Origin: Candidatus Proximibacter danicus
GTDB taxonomy: Bacteria > Pseudomonadota > Gammaproteobacteria > Burkholderiales > Rhodocyclaceae
Reading direction: 5' to 3'
Assembly (NCBI GenBank): GCA_016710885.1
Contig: JADJUC010000020.1
Location: forward strand, 1-42,901
DNA: 42,901 nucleotides
Of this stretch, positions 26,807 through 38,300 are shown piece after piece. The notes beneath the pieces are model-generated. The model was not told where the DNA came from. It saw only the letters and a program-made list of their open reading frames with translations, and did no database searches. The translations under genes were made by a program, and so were the position numbers. Every line of letters starts with the position of its first letter. Positions within the stretch are counted from its first letter, which is position 1.

Positions 26807-27001
26807 CTACTTGGTCAGAATCAGCTTGTTGTCCTTCGTCACGCGCAATGTGTAGCGTTGCTCACCGTGATCGATTTCGACGGTCTTGCCGTCGCGAAAC
26901 AACTGGCTGCTGTTCAAGCGCGGCTTCAATGTCGGCTGCACCGGCACGACCACCAGGGTCGGAGAGTTCGGGTTTGGCGTCATTTCAGGCTCCGTGCTCA
27001 T
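26807..27001 (-). CDS. hemP: HemP/HmuP hemin uptake protein
   Basis: 64 aa. The C-terminal half matches HemP: LNSSQLFRDGKTVEIDHGEQRYTLRVTK, then DNKLILTK at the end. In other proteobacteria HemP/HmuP is a small regulator needed for expression of haem receptor genes. It is the first gene after the Fur box at 27020 and precedes tonB-exbBD. No haem-specific transport genes (hmuSTUV) are visible in this window. Confidence 0.92.
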   Translation of the reverse strand: MSTEPEMTPNPNSPTLVVVPVQPTLKPRLNSSQLFRDGKTVEIDHGEQRYTLRVTKDNKLILTK

Positions 27002-27019
27002 GGTTATTTATAGGTTACT

Positions 27020-27038
27020 AATGAGAATGATTCGCATT
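27020..27038 (-). promoter_or_regulatory. Fur-box-like palindrome upstream of hemP
   Basis: AATGAGAATGATTCGCATT: 9-bp arms around G with a single mismatch, the best copy in the window. It lies 19 bases before the hemP ATG and would cover its promoter. It is the likely master control for the hemP-tonB-exbBD-ftr run. Confidence 0.85.
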
Positions 27039-27186
27039 GTAGTGACGGGTAAGCAAGGCGTCAAGTAGTTCCCCAAAACGCCGGATGGCAATCTGCCGAT
27101 GCCCTGCAAAGCCGCTTGATGTGGGAAGGGGGTATGGGAAGGCGGTATAATTCGTCCTTTCCCCAAAGCTGACAGAAAGAAAAGCC

Positions 27187-27735
27187 ATGGCCCTCAATGA
27201 CGTCCCCTCCGGCAAATCCCTCCCCAACGATTTCAACGTGATCATCGAGATCCCGGCACATGCCGATCCGGTGAAATATGAAGTCGACAAGGCAAGCGGC
27301 GCGATCTTCGTCGATCGCTTCATGGGCACTGCAATGCACTACCCGTGCAACTACGGCTACATCCCGCACACCATCGCCGGTGACGGCGACCCGGTCGACG
27401 TGCTGGTGGTAAGCCAGTTCGCACTGCCGCCTGGCGTGGTTGTCCGCTGCCGCCCGGTGGGCATGCTGGCCATGACTGATGAGGCCGGTGAAGACGCCAA
27501 GGTGTTGGCTGTGCCGGTCGACAAGCTGACCCCGATGTACCGCAGCGTCGAAAGCCCGCGCGACCTGCCGCAGATCACCCTCGACCAGATCGCCCACTTC
27601 TTTGCGCACTACAAGGATCTGGAACCAGGCAAGTTCGTCAAGATCAATGGCTGGTTTGGTCAGGAAGAAGCCAAGAAGGAAATCATGGAAGGCGTCGCTC
27701 GCTACGAGGAAGCCAAGGACAAGCCAGCGTACTGA
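27187..27735 (+). CDS. ppa: Inorganic pyrophosphatase, family I
   Basis: 182 aa, complete. Hydrolyses pyrophosphate to phosphate and so drives biosynthesis. Catalytic features: IIEIPAHADPVKYEVDK, YPCNYGYIPHT, the metal-binding DGDPVDVLV and KINGWFG. Ribosome site AGAAAGAAAAGCC before the ATG. Followed by a strong terminator and then nadE. Confidence 0.98.
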   Translation: MALNDVPSGKSLPNDFNVIIEIPAHADPVKYEVDKASGAIFVDRFMGTAMHYPCNYGYIPHTIAGDGDPVDVLVVSQFALPPGVVVRCRPVGMLAMTDEAGEDAKVLAVPVDKLTPMYRSVESPRDLPQITLDQIAHFFAHYKDLEPGKFVKINGWFGQEEAKKEIMEGVARYEEAKDKPAY

Positions 27736-27757
27736 TCGCTGCATGTTCCATTCATCA

Positions 27758-27789
27758 GGGGCGCGGGACGCAATCCGCGCCCCTTTTTT
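27758..27789 (+). terminator. Rho-independent terminator after ppa
   Basis: GGGGCGCGG/CCGCGCCCC stem with an 8-base loop followed by TTTTTT. It separates ppa from nadE, whose ATG follows 16 bases later. Confidence 0.9.
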
Positions 27790-27805
27790 CGCGTAGAGTT
27801 TCGCC

Positions 27806-29412
<1,607 letters not shown>

Positions 29413-29459
29413 TACGATAGCGGTTGAACGTATTTACGAATGCCCGGAGACCCAGCGAC

Positions 29460-29797
29460 ATGAAGAAAATCGAAGCCATCATCAAACCCTTCAAGCTCGA
29501 CGAAGTGCGCGAAGCCCTGTCGGAAATCGGTGTCACCGGCCTGACGGTTACCGAGGTCAAGGGTTTTGGCCGCCAGAAGGGCCACACCGAGCTGTATCGT
29601 GGCGCCGAATACGTCGTCGATTTTCTGCCCAAGGTCAAGATCGAGATCGTCGTTGCCGGCGAAACCGTTGAGCCAGCGCTGAAGCCATCATCAAGGCTGC
29701 GCACACCGGCAAGATCGGCGACGGCAAGATTTTCGTCACCGCTGTCGAACAGGTGGTTCGCATCCGCACCGGCGAGACCAACGAAGCGGCGATCTGA
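29460..29797 (+). CDS. glnB: PII nitrogen regulatory protein, one frameshift
   Basis: 112 aa if read through. MKKIEAIIKPFKLDEVREAL, the T-loop GRQKGHTELYRGAEYVVDFLPK with the uridylylated Tyr51, and the C-terminal TGKIGDGKIFV...VRIRTGETNEAAI are all there. The frame shifts near 29683 (GCGCTGAAG where GCGCTTGAAG would keep the frame). PII senses 2-oxoglutarate, ATP/ADP and nitrogen state. GlnB and GlnK cannot be told apart with certainty; position after nadE and no amtB nearby favour GlnB. Confidence 0.9.
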
Positions 29798-29825
29798 GCG
29801 CAACTTCCGAACGTTTTTGAACCTT

Positions 29826-29860
29826 CGTAAGGGCTGCCCACACAATGGGCGGCCCTTACG
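29826..29860 (+). terminator. Hairpin terminator after the PII gene
   Basis: CGTAAGGGC-TGCCCA and TGGGCG-GCCCTTACG form a 15-bp stem with one mismatch and loop CACAA. Only a short T-rich stretch (CTTTAT) follows. Confidence 0.7.
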
Positions 29861-30203
29861 CTTTATGGGCGGGGAATTGGGAATTGGGAATTGTCGAGCG
29901 TTGACGCCGCGATTCGGGTAGTGACCATAGTCGGCCTGCCCACCCTCATCCTCGGTGCGGAGGGGCATGAATTCAGGTCGCTGTCCGATCTTCATGGAAA
30001 AGTCTTGGCGTGGTGCGTGGCGGTCGCTTTGATGCTGATATGGCAATCAAGAAGGTGGATACGCGAAATTACGAGCAAACCCTTGTTGGCAGTATCGACG
30101 GCTGATACTTGATGGTTCACCGGTTGACACAATGGTTGTGGCGGTTTTCTCTGGCACGACCTGGAGGCATCCTGCGGGCTTCATTCACACCGAGGGTTTG
30201 GCC
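29861..30203. other. Intergenic region with a GGGAATT tandem repeat
   Basis: Contains three tandem copies of a GGGAATT-type heptamer at about 29872-29892. A weak frame from a TTG at 29891 to 30112 (about 73 codons, one hydrophobic stretch) has no ribosome site and no recognisable family. I do not call a gene. The promoter of the ceramidase-like gene should lie here. Confidence 0.4.
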
Positions 30204-31134
30204 ATGACTCACTGCGCTGATCAATCCACCTGGCGTCGCTGCATCAACCGCCTGCCGCTATTAATTACCGTTGGCATCGCCGTGCTCATGCTGGCGTACG
30301 GCGTTATCGAGCAGCCGGCCAATTATCATGACTTTGCCGACCACTCGACGTGGGCTGGCGTGCCGCATGCGGCCGATGTCTTTTCCAATTCCGGTTTTGC
30401 TGTCGTTGGCCTCTGGGGCTGGTGGCAGTTGTCGCCGCAATGCACGCACCCGGCCATTCGCGCCGGCTGGTTCGGTTACCGCCTGTTGCTGATCGGGTTG
30501 GTCCTGACCGCCGCCGGCTCTGCCTATTACCATCTTGCCCCGGATGACTATCGCCTGCTCTGGGATCGTCTGCCGATCGCGCTGGCCTGTGCCGGGTTGC
30601 TGGCAGGCGTACGGGCGGAAACCGTTGGCCGTTACGACGCACGCTCGGAGGCGGCCATTCTTGCGCTGCTGGCCGTGGTCAGCGTCGTCTGGTGGTATGC
30701 CACCAGCCTGCATGGGGCGGGCGACCTGCGTCCCTACCTGTTGCTGCAACTCTTGCCCATCCTGCTGGTGCCCTGTGGCAGGCGCTGCATGGCAGCGATG
30801 CCCGCGACCGTCTGTGGTTCGGTGCCGCACTGGCCTTTACGTTGTCGCCAAGGCGGCCGAACTGAACGACCATGAACTCCTGGCCACTGCCGGGTTGATC
30901 AGCGGCCATACCGTCAAACACCTGCTGGCGACGCTGGCGGCCGCGCTTATCGTTGGCCGGCTGGTGCGCCGCACCCGCGAGGCGCGCCCTGTCATTGGAA
31001 CCGCTGCCGCAACGCACCTCACTGCTATTGTCCCAATTCCATCTACCCATCTTGCGCAGGTGCGCAGTACCATAAGCGCTGGAACAGCCTCTTGGATCGG
31101 TACTGAACGTGACGAAAACGCATCCTCATCCTGA
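30204..31134 (+). CDS. Ceramidase-family (CREST) membrane protein, two frameshifts
   Basis: About 310 aa with about seven membrane helices. It carries the catalytic-site pattern of the alkaline ceramidase/CREST superfamily: AGSAYYHLAPDDYRLLWDRLP (Ser, His, Asp near residue 110) and HTVKHLLATLAAA (HxxxH zinc ligands) near the C-terminus. Members are metal-dependent membrane hydrolases acting on amide or ester bonds of lipids. The frame shifts near 30770 (CCC for CCCC) and 30837 (TTT for TTTT). Start ATG at 30204 after GAGGG. The last 25 bases overlap the next gene, so the true stop may be slightly different. Substrate unknown. Confidence 0.75.
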
Positions 31135-32200
31135 TCCTCTTTCCGAGCTTGCTATCGACGAGAATCTTTTCCAGCAGATTCTTGATGTCCTGCCAGTCGG
31201 GGTCTGGCTTGCCGACAACAGCGGTCAGTTGGTCGCCAACAATCCGGCCGGCCGCAAGATGTGGGAAGGGGAGCGTTGGTTAAAGCCAGAGCAATTTGGC
31301 GAACACCGGGGCTGGTGGTCAGCCACAGGAAAGCTACTGGAACCCTCGGAATGGGGATTGACACGGGCTGTCGCCACGGGTGAAATTTCGATCAATGAAA
31401 TGGTCGACATCGAGTGCTTCGATGGCAGCCGCAAAACCATGCTCAACTCGGCGATGCCCATTCGTGATACTGATGGCCGGATTCGCGCGGCCATTGCTGT
31501 CAATCAGGACATCACCGAACTAAAACGTGCTCAAGACGAACTGGTGCAGGTTCGGCGCGAACTGGAGGCGCTCTCTGCTGCGGCGGTAGCGATTCAGGAG
31601 CAGGAGCGCAAACGGCTGTCGATGGAACTGCATGACGAAATCGGGCAGACACTCTCGGCGTTGAAAATCGTTGTGGAAACGGCACGTCGGCGCTGCAAGG
31701 ACAAAGCACTCGCCGATCATTTGCACCAGGCCTCCGAGATGGCGGATACCCTGGTCTCGGATGTGCGTGAGATCGCACGGCGGCTGCGCCCGCCCCCCCT
31801 TGACGACCTGGGCCTGGTGGCTGCCCTGCGCTGGCACCTTGATCGCGTTGCGCGCGCGGCATCGCTTGATATTCGTTTCGATGCGGGAACACTGACAGAC
31901 CGGTTTTCTGGCGATCTGGAACTGGGGTGTTTCCGTATCGTGCAGGAAGCGGTCTCCAACGCCATACGCCATGCCGGTTCAAATTGCCTCAGGGTGACGC
32001 TGGAAGTCAATGAATATCACTTGATCGTGAGTATTGTGGACGACGGCTGCGGTTTCGATCCCGGCAGCGTCTATGCGCAGCTTGGCCGCCATCCGCTGGG
32101 GCTACTTGGCATGCGTGAGCGCGCGGCGATGCTTGCCGGCGAGTTGCATATTCGTTCGAGTCCAGGCCAGGGAGCCGAAGTCCGGGCCATTTTCCGCTGA
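31109..32200 (+). CDS. PAS-containing histidine kinase, HisKA_3 (NarX/DegS-like) type
   Basis: 363 aa, cytoplasmic, complete. PAS domain at residues about 20-135 (LPVGVWLADNSGQLVANNPAG...IAVNQDITELKRA). The HisKA_3 phospho-acceptor ELHDEIGQTLSALKI is at about 176. The ATPase part has the N-box EAVSNAIRHAGS, DDGCGFDPGS and LGLLGMRERAAML. GTG start at 31109; there is no better ATG nearby. Followed after 10 bases by a LuxR-type response regulator, clearly its partner. The signal is not evident; the PAS domain lacks a Cys/His cofactor signature. Confidence 0.92.
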   Translation: MTKTHPHPDPLSELAIDENLFQQILDVLPVGVWLADNSGQLVANNPAGRKMWEGERWLKPEQFGEHRGWWSATGKLLEPSEWGLTRAVATGEISINEMVDIECFDGSRKTMLNSAMPIRDTDGRIRAAIAVNQDITELKRAQDELVQVRRELEALSAAAVAIQEQERKRLSMELHDEIGQTLSALKIVVETARRRCKDKALADHLHQASEMADTLVSDVREIARRLRPPPLDDLGLVAALRWHLDRVARAASLDIRFDAGTLTDRFSGDLELGCFRIVQEAVSNAIRHAGSNCLRVTLEVNEYHLIVSIVDDGCGFDPGSVYAQLGRHPLGLLGMRERAAMLAGELHIRSSPGQGAEVRAIFR

Positions 32201-32210
32201 AGGTTGAATA

Positions 32211-32965
32211 GTGGGATCCATTCGCCTCATCATTGCCGATGATCACCGGCTGGTTTCGTGCCGGACTGCGCATGCTCCTCTCTGAAATGGTGGATGTTGT
32301 CGTGCTTGCTGGAAGCAGCCAATGGTGAGGAGGTGCTTCTTGCCTGCGATGCAAATGAACCCGATCTGGTTTTGATGGATATCGCCATGCCAGGCATGGG
32401 CGGTCTGGAGGCGCTACCAGAACTCAAGCGCAAGCATCCCGGCACGCGCGTCCTCATGCTTTCCATGCTGGCTAGCGAGGAGCATGTTTTGCAGGCGCTG
32501 CGTCTTGGTGCTTCCGGCTACCTGCTCAAGGACGCGGCTCCTGCCGAACTGGAACTGTCGATCAACGCAGTCATGCGGGGCGAGACCTGGCTCTCATCGG
32601 CCATTTCACGCCCTGTAGTTGATGGCTACATGGAGCGGGTGAGTGCCAGCAGTGCAGGTAAAGGGGCGCAAGGCCAACCATTGACGCCGCGCCAGCAGGA
32701 AGTGCTGCGTCTGCTCGCTGAGGGCAGGAGCACCAAGGAAATCGCCTTCCAGCTCGAACTCAGCATCAAGACCATCGAAACCTATCGCGCCCAGATCATG
32801 GAGCGCCTGGACGTGCACGACCTGGCCGGCCTGGTGCGCTACGCCGTGCGCAACGGGATCATCGCCGCCCTGGACCAAGAGGGCGCACCGCATTCAGGGG
32901 ATCAGGGAAACCCTGATTGCGGCGCTGCTTTTCAGTGCGAGATAATTTGGCCCTGCCATCTCTGA
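32211..32965 (+). CDS. NarL/FixJ-type response regulator, two frameshifts
   Basis: Receiver domain (IRLIIADDHRLV, phospho-Asp in LVLMDIAMPGMGG, Lys in YLLKDAAPAEL) and C-terminal LuxR HTH (LTPRQQEVLRLLAEGRSTKEIAFQLELSIKTIETYRAQI). The GTG at 32211 follows GAAGG. Two one-base insertions split the N-terminus: near 32252 (GTTTCG for GTTCG) and 32312 (CTGGAAG for CTGAAG). Read without them it gives RAGLRMLLSEMVDVVVLAEAANGEEV. The C-terminal ~30 residues after AALDQE are unusual and overlap a palindrome, so the true end may be near 32880. Partner of the kinase at 31109. Confidence 0.9.
32901..32917. promoter_or_regulatory. Candidate operator palindrome upstream of the GGDEF gene
   Basis: ATCAGGGAAACCCTGAT: perfect 7-bp arms with spacer AAA, 56 bases before the GGDEF gene start. 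A near copy followed by the same TGATTGCGGC lies at 35322. The linked NarL-type regulator is the obvious candidate binder, which is inference. Confidence 0.55.
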
Positions 32966-32972
32966 ATTCTCC

Positions 32973-35220
32973 ATGTCGGCACGGCAAAAATCCGCGCCAG
33001 ATCGCGCTGATCGGGCTCATCGTAGTGGTAGCCGCCTGGTCACTGGCGGCTTGGCACAGCTACTCCGTCCAACAAAAACAGTTGGCAGATGCCAGTCACC
33101 TGGTGCAAACGACGGCCGAAACCTACGCGAATCATGCCGCCCTGTCGCTGGCCATTGCCGACGAAAGCCTGAAGCGTCTGCAGGAAACGCTGAAACATGA
33201 GGGTGAAACTGCCTTTGGCCGGGTAGCCCGCATCATGTCGGATCAGGAAACCGTTGGCGGCGCTATAAACCGGGTGGCACTCGTCGACAAAAAACGGACG
33301 GACAAGCCACTCCTATCTCAGCGGTGCGCCAGCAGCTTCGGTGAATGTCAGCGATCGCGATTATTTCAGGCTTTCCGCGACGATCCGCGCGACCGCATTC
33401 TGATCACCGAACCCATCCTGGGCAGAGCCTCCGGGCAGTGGATCATCCTCTTCGTACGCCCAATACTGAGCGCCGGCAAGTTCGCCGGCGTCATTATTGT
33501 CGGCCTTGACGCCAATCAGCTGTCGAAGCTGGTTACCCCGCCCAAAAAGGAGGGTCTGCTGATTACCCTGCTTTCGCCGGGCGGCCGAATCATCGCGCGC
33601 TCGGAAGGCGACACGGACCTGCTCGGCCGGCAACTGGAAATGCCGACAGAGGCCTTCCGCAGTGACGCCTTCGACCTGAAGAGCCCGGTCGACGGCATCT
33701 CCCGGCGTTTTGCCGTGCGCACCACGCCGGATTGGGGGATGCACATCATTGCCGGCATGGACCAGCGCGTGATCGATGCCGAGGTCGATGAGCACACGCG
33801 CATTGCCATGCTTCCGGCGCTTCTCCTGACGCTGCTGCTGGCACCGGCAGTTCTGCTGATTCGCCGTGCCCTGCAACAGCAACAGGCCGCCGAAAACGAG
33901 CGCGACAAGGCGGCAAGACGCTCGCGCACCGTGCTGGAAAGCATGTCCGAGGGGGTACTTCTGGTCGACGCCGAGGGCATCATCGTTTTCGCCAACGACG
34001 CCGCCGCGCAATGGCTGCCGGACCGGGACGGCAAACGCTTCCCGGAGGCGCTGGCCGCCGCCGGCATGTCGCTGGTTACTGAAGATGGCAATCCCTACGC
34101 GATCGCCGATCCGCTGAGCTTTGTCTGCCTCGAATCCGGCCTCGAGATCGACGACGCCTGGCTGATGGACAGCGACCCGCAAAAGCGGCTGCAGTGGCTG
34201 GCCATGCGCGCCCGGCCGCTGCTCGCCGATGACGGCAAGATCAGCGGCGCAGCGATCACCATCGTTGACCGGACCGATGAGCATGAGCGCATCGCCGACG
34301 CTGAAATGTCACGCACCATTCTTGCCCGGATGAACGATGCGGTGATGGTTACCGACGCCCGCGCCAACGTCCTGATGGTCAACAGCGCCTACACCCGTCT
34401 CTCCGGCTACAGCGAGGCAGAGTTGATCGGCAACACGGCCAATGTCGGCCGGTCGGATCGTCAGGACAGTGCTTTCTGGGCCGCCATGTGGCAGGCGCTG
34501 ACCCAGCAGAAAAAATGGTCAGGCAAGGTCTGGAACCTGAAGAAGGGCGGCAGCGAATATTGCGTCTGGCACACCATCACGGCGGTGCACGATCTGCGCG
34601 GCCGCGTCGTGCGCTATGTGGCTGTCAGCCGCGACATCACCGACCAGCAGGAGAAGGAGGCCGACCTCTGGCGGCGGGCAACTCTGACCCGCTCACTGGC
34701 CTCGCCAACCGAACCCGTTTTGATGACCGGCTGGCACAACTGTTAACGTCGGCCGTTCGCCACAAACAATCTTTCGCCGTGTGTTACCTCGATCTGGATC
34801 GATTCAAGCCGGTAAATGACACGCTTGGCCACGCGGCCGGCGATGAACTGCTGCGTCAGGTGGCGCAGCGCATGCGAACCACCCTGCGCGAGGAGGATCT
34901 GCTGGCGCGGATCAGGTGGCGATGAATTTGCCCTGCTTACCCCGCGCATTGCTTCCCGCCGACAGCGCCCTGGTCGTCGCCCGGAAGATTCTCGCAGCCA
35001 TCGAGCTGCCCTTCGTGCTCGATGCTGGCACAGCGGAGATCAGCGTCAGCCTGGGTATGGCGCTCAGCCCGAATCACGGCCAGTCGGCTGAAGCCCTGCT
35101 GGCTGCGGCCGACGCCGCACTCTATGCCGCCAGGCCGCTGGCCGCAACACTTGGCGGCTGGCAGCGGTTAGTCGCCAGAACGCGCCCCAAGCGCACCCGG
35201 TCGCCAAAGTCCCCAGTTAA
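32973..35220 (+). CDS. Cache-PAS-PAS-GGDEF diguanylate cyclase, several frameshifts
   Basis: About 750 aa when read through. Membrane helix ALIGLIVVVAAWSLAAW, a periplasmic Cache-type domain (residues about 35-270, with RDRILITEPILGRASGQWII and TTPDWGMHIIAGMD), second helix LLLTLLLAPAVLLI, PAS 1 (LESMSEGVLLVDAEGIIVFAND), PAS 2 (RMNDAVMVTDARANVLMVN) and a GGDEF domain (DPLTGLANRTRFDDRL, GGDEFALLTPRI). The I-site REED before GGDEF is intact, so product inhibition by c-di-GMP is likely. Shifts lie near 32990, 33298, 33370, 34682, 34912, 34958 and 35130, most in homopolymers; those at 33298 and 33370 compensate. Probably one intact gene damaged by sequence errors. ATG at 32973. Confidence 0.85.
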
Positions 35221-35321
35221 CCCAGTTTGGGCCTGCCCCTCAAAGGGGAGGCTGCGGCCTATGCCGCGGTAGCGAGGTTTTATCGGCCGAATATGCTCCT
35301 AGGGTTTCTGGCAGTTTCCTC

Positions 35322-35337
35322 TCAGGGAATCCCCTGA
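35322..35337. promoter_or_regulatory. Second copy of the AGGGAAnCCCT operator-like palindrome
   Basis: TCAGGGAATCCCCTGA followed by TTGCGGC, the same extended sequence as at 32901 but with one extra C. It lies about 57 bases before the start of the next gene. The 35221-35393 gap otherwise holds only a small GC hairpin (CCCCTCAAAGGGG). Confidence 0.5.
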
Positions 35338-35393
35338 TTGCGGCTCAATATGAGCTTGACGCATCCTGTGCGCAAGAAGTCTTCGCTCCGGGA

Positions 35394-38300
35394 GTGCACG
35401 TGCCACTGCAGCTGCTTACCGTTCTCAACGTCAATAGCGACAAGGCTGCGCTGTATTTTTCTTCGCGCGTGCTGCGCGATGCCCACTTCCGCGTCCTCGA
35501 AGCCGAAACCATCGAGCAGGCTGCAGCACTGGCACGACAGCACCCGGATCTGATCATCATCTACACGCGGCTGGAAAAAGCGGCCCGCTGCGATATCTGC
35601 CGCGCCACGCAGGTCGCACATCCCTTCCGAGTATTCCGGTGCTGCATCTGGTCTCCGGGCTTGAAGATGGTCGTCCTTGACGCAGATTGCCCGCTGGGAA
35701 TGCGCTGCGGCAACCTGCACTGGCCTGCCAGTGCCAGCACCCTGTTGGCAACGGTACGCGAACTGCTGATGCCGCCGCGCCAGCAGCCACCGTCAGCGAC
35801 GAGCAGCTCGAATTGCTCGGCCGCCTGACGCTCGCCGCCAGCTATCAGGTGGACCGGCTGGGCATCGTCCTCGAATGGGGAAGTTCGGCCGAGCGCCTGT
35901 TTGGCTGGACTGCACGCGAAACCCTGGGGCGACTTCCTGCCGATCGTCGGCGATGAACATCGCGATGAATTCCTCTCGATGCTGGCCAGCGCTCTCCGCG
36001 GCCAGCCGCTCTACCGCTGGGAAACCATTCGCCGTACCAAAAGTGGTCGGATGCTCGCCGTGGCGATATCGATGCTGCCGATATTCGACGCCAACGGCAC
36101 CGTCGACCGCATCCAGATTGTCGCTGCCGACATCTCGGAAAACCGGCGCCTGCAGGTCGAACTGCAGCAGCTCTCATCGGTCGTGCTGAGCAGTGAGGAC
36201 TTCATCTGTGTCTTCGCAAGTCAAGGGGAGATCGAGTTCATCAACCCGGCCGGGCTGGCGACTGATCGGTCTGGCGCCGTCGGCAACGAAAAATTGGCCT
36301 GGCCAGATCGCGCCAGCCAAGATCTGCGCGCGATTCATCAGGTCGCCCTACCGTGCAGCGGCGAAACCGCCTTCTTCGAGGAGATGGTGCTGACCGACGC
36401 CGAAGCTCACGAGATCCCGGTTTCGCTGCAGGTCGTGCGCCTGGGCGCTGCCGGTACGGACCGATTTGCCATCGTGGCGCGCGACATCCGGTCCCAGAAA
36501 AAAACCGAGGAGAGCCTGCTACGCTCCAACCGCATTCAACTGATGCTCGGCAAATGCAGCCAGGCGATCCAGCAGGCGCACGACGAAAAATCGCTTTTTG
36601 CGGCCATCTGCCATTTGCTGACCGACATCGGCGGCTACCGTTTTGCCATGGTCAGCCTGATCGTTCCCGACCCTGAGCAGAAGATGCAGCCGGCCGCATG
36701 GTCAGGCGACGATACCGCCACAATGGCCGAACTGGTCACCTACTGGAACCCGGTTCATCCGCGCGGCCAGGGGCCGACAGGAACAGCCGTGCGTACCGGG
36801 CAAACAGTCATCCGCCACGATATCGGGCAAGCACCTGAATATTCTCCGTGGGCCGCGATCAACACCCGCCTCGGCCTGCGCGCGATGATTGCACTACCGC
36901 TGACACATGGGACGTACAGCTTCGGTGCGCTGAGCATCTACGCCATGCAAATGGGCGTTTTCGATCCAGAAGAAACGAGACTTCTGGAAGAACTTTCGCG
37001 GCGACTTGCTCACGGCATCCACGCCCTGCGCGCCGAGGCGGAACGGGACAAAAGCGAAGCCATGCTGCGCCTTTTTTCCGGCGCCATCGAGTCGACACTC
37101 GACGGGGTGATGATCAGCGATGCGCAGCGGCCGGACCACCCCATCGTTTACGTAAACCCGGCATTTACGCGCATCACCGGCTGGGAATCTGACGAAGTCA
37201 TCGGCAAGAACGGACGCGTTCTGGTCGCCGGCGAATTGCAGCAGCCGGAAATGGAGGTCATCCGCCATGCCCTGCGCGGACGCACCACGGGCCAGGCCGT
37301 ATTTCGCTGTTTCCGCAAGGATGGACAAACCTTCTGGAACGAACTGCACGTGGCGCCGATACGCAACGCCAAGGGAGAAACGACCCACTACGTCAGCGTT
37401 ATTGCCGATGTCAGCGAGCGTATTCTGCGCGAGGGGCAGCTGGCCCACCTGGCCATGCACGACCCGCTGACCGGCCTCGCTAATCGCACGCTGCTCAATG
37501 ACCGGCTGCGGCAGGCAATTGCCCGTGCCGATCGCGACGGGCGAATGGTGGCATTGCTGCTGATCGACCTCGACCGCTTCAAACAGGTGAACGACACCCT
37601 CGGCCATGGGGCCGGCGACGTGCTGCTGCACATGGTGGCCAGCCGGCTGAGCGGGCTGGCGCTGGAAAGCGACACGCTGGCACGGCTGGGCGGCGACGAG
37701 TTCGTGCTGCTGCTCACCGACCTGGAGAACGAACTCGATGTGCCGCGCACCGGACAGATGCTGATCGAGCAACTGTCTGCCCCGTTTGACCTCGACGGCG
37801 AGGAGATTTCGATTACGCCGAGCATCGGCGCTGCCATTTATCCGCTCAATGCCAGCGACCCGGAAAATCTGCTGCGCCAGGCCGATATCGCCATGTACGA
37901 GGTCAAGGAAAGCGGTCGCAACGCCTTTCGCTGTTTCGCACCGGCGATGGGCCAGCGCTCGCAGCAGCAGGTATCGCTGGAAAAGGATTTGCGCCACGCC
38001 ATCGAACGCAACGAACTGGTGCTCTACTACCAGCCGAAGGCCGATCTCTATTCTGGCCACATTACCGGCGTTGAGGCGCTGATTCGCTGGCAGCACCCGG
38101 AACGCGGCCTGGTGCCGCCGGTGCAGTTCATCCCGCTGGCCGAGCAAAGTGGCCTGATCGTGCCGATCGGCGCGTGGGTCTTGCGCGAAGCGTGCCAGCA
38201 AGCCGTGCGCTGGCAGAAAGAAGGGCTGCCAGCGATGCGCGTGGCGGTGAATCTGTCGCCGCTGCAGTTCCGGCAGGACGATCTCGTTGAACAGGTGGCA

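Noticed and set aside
29891..30112. Possible 73-codon gene starting at a TTG after the GGGAATT repeats
   Set aside because: No ribosome site, no family resemblance and a rare start; left as intergenic.
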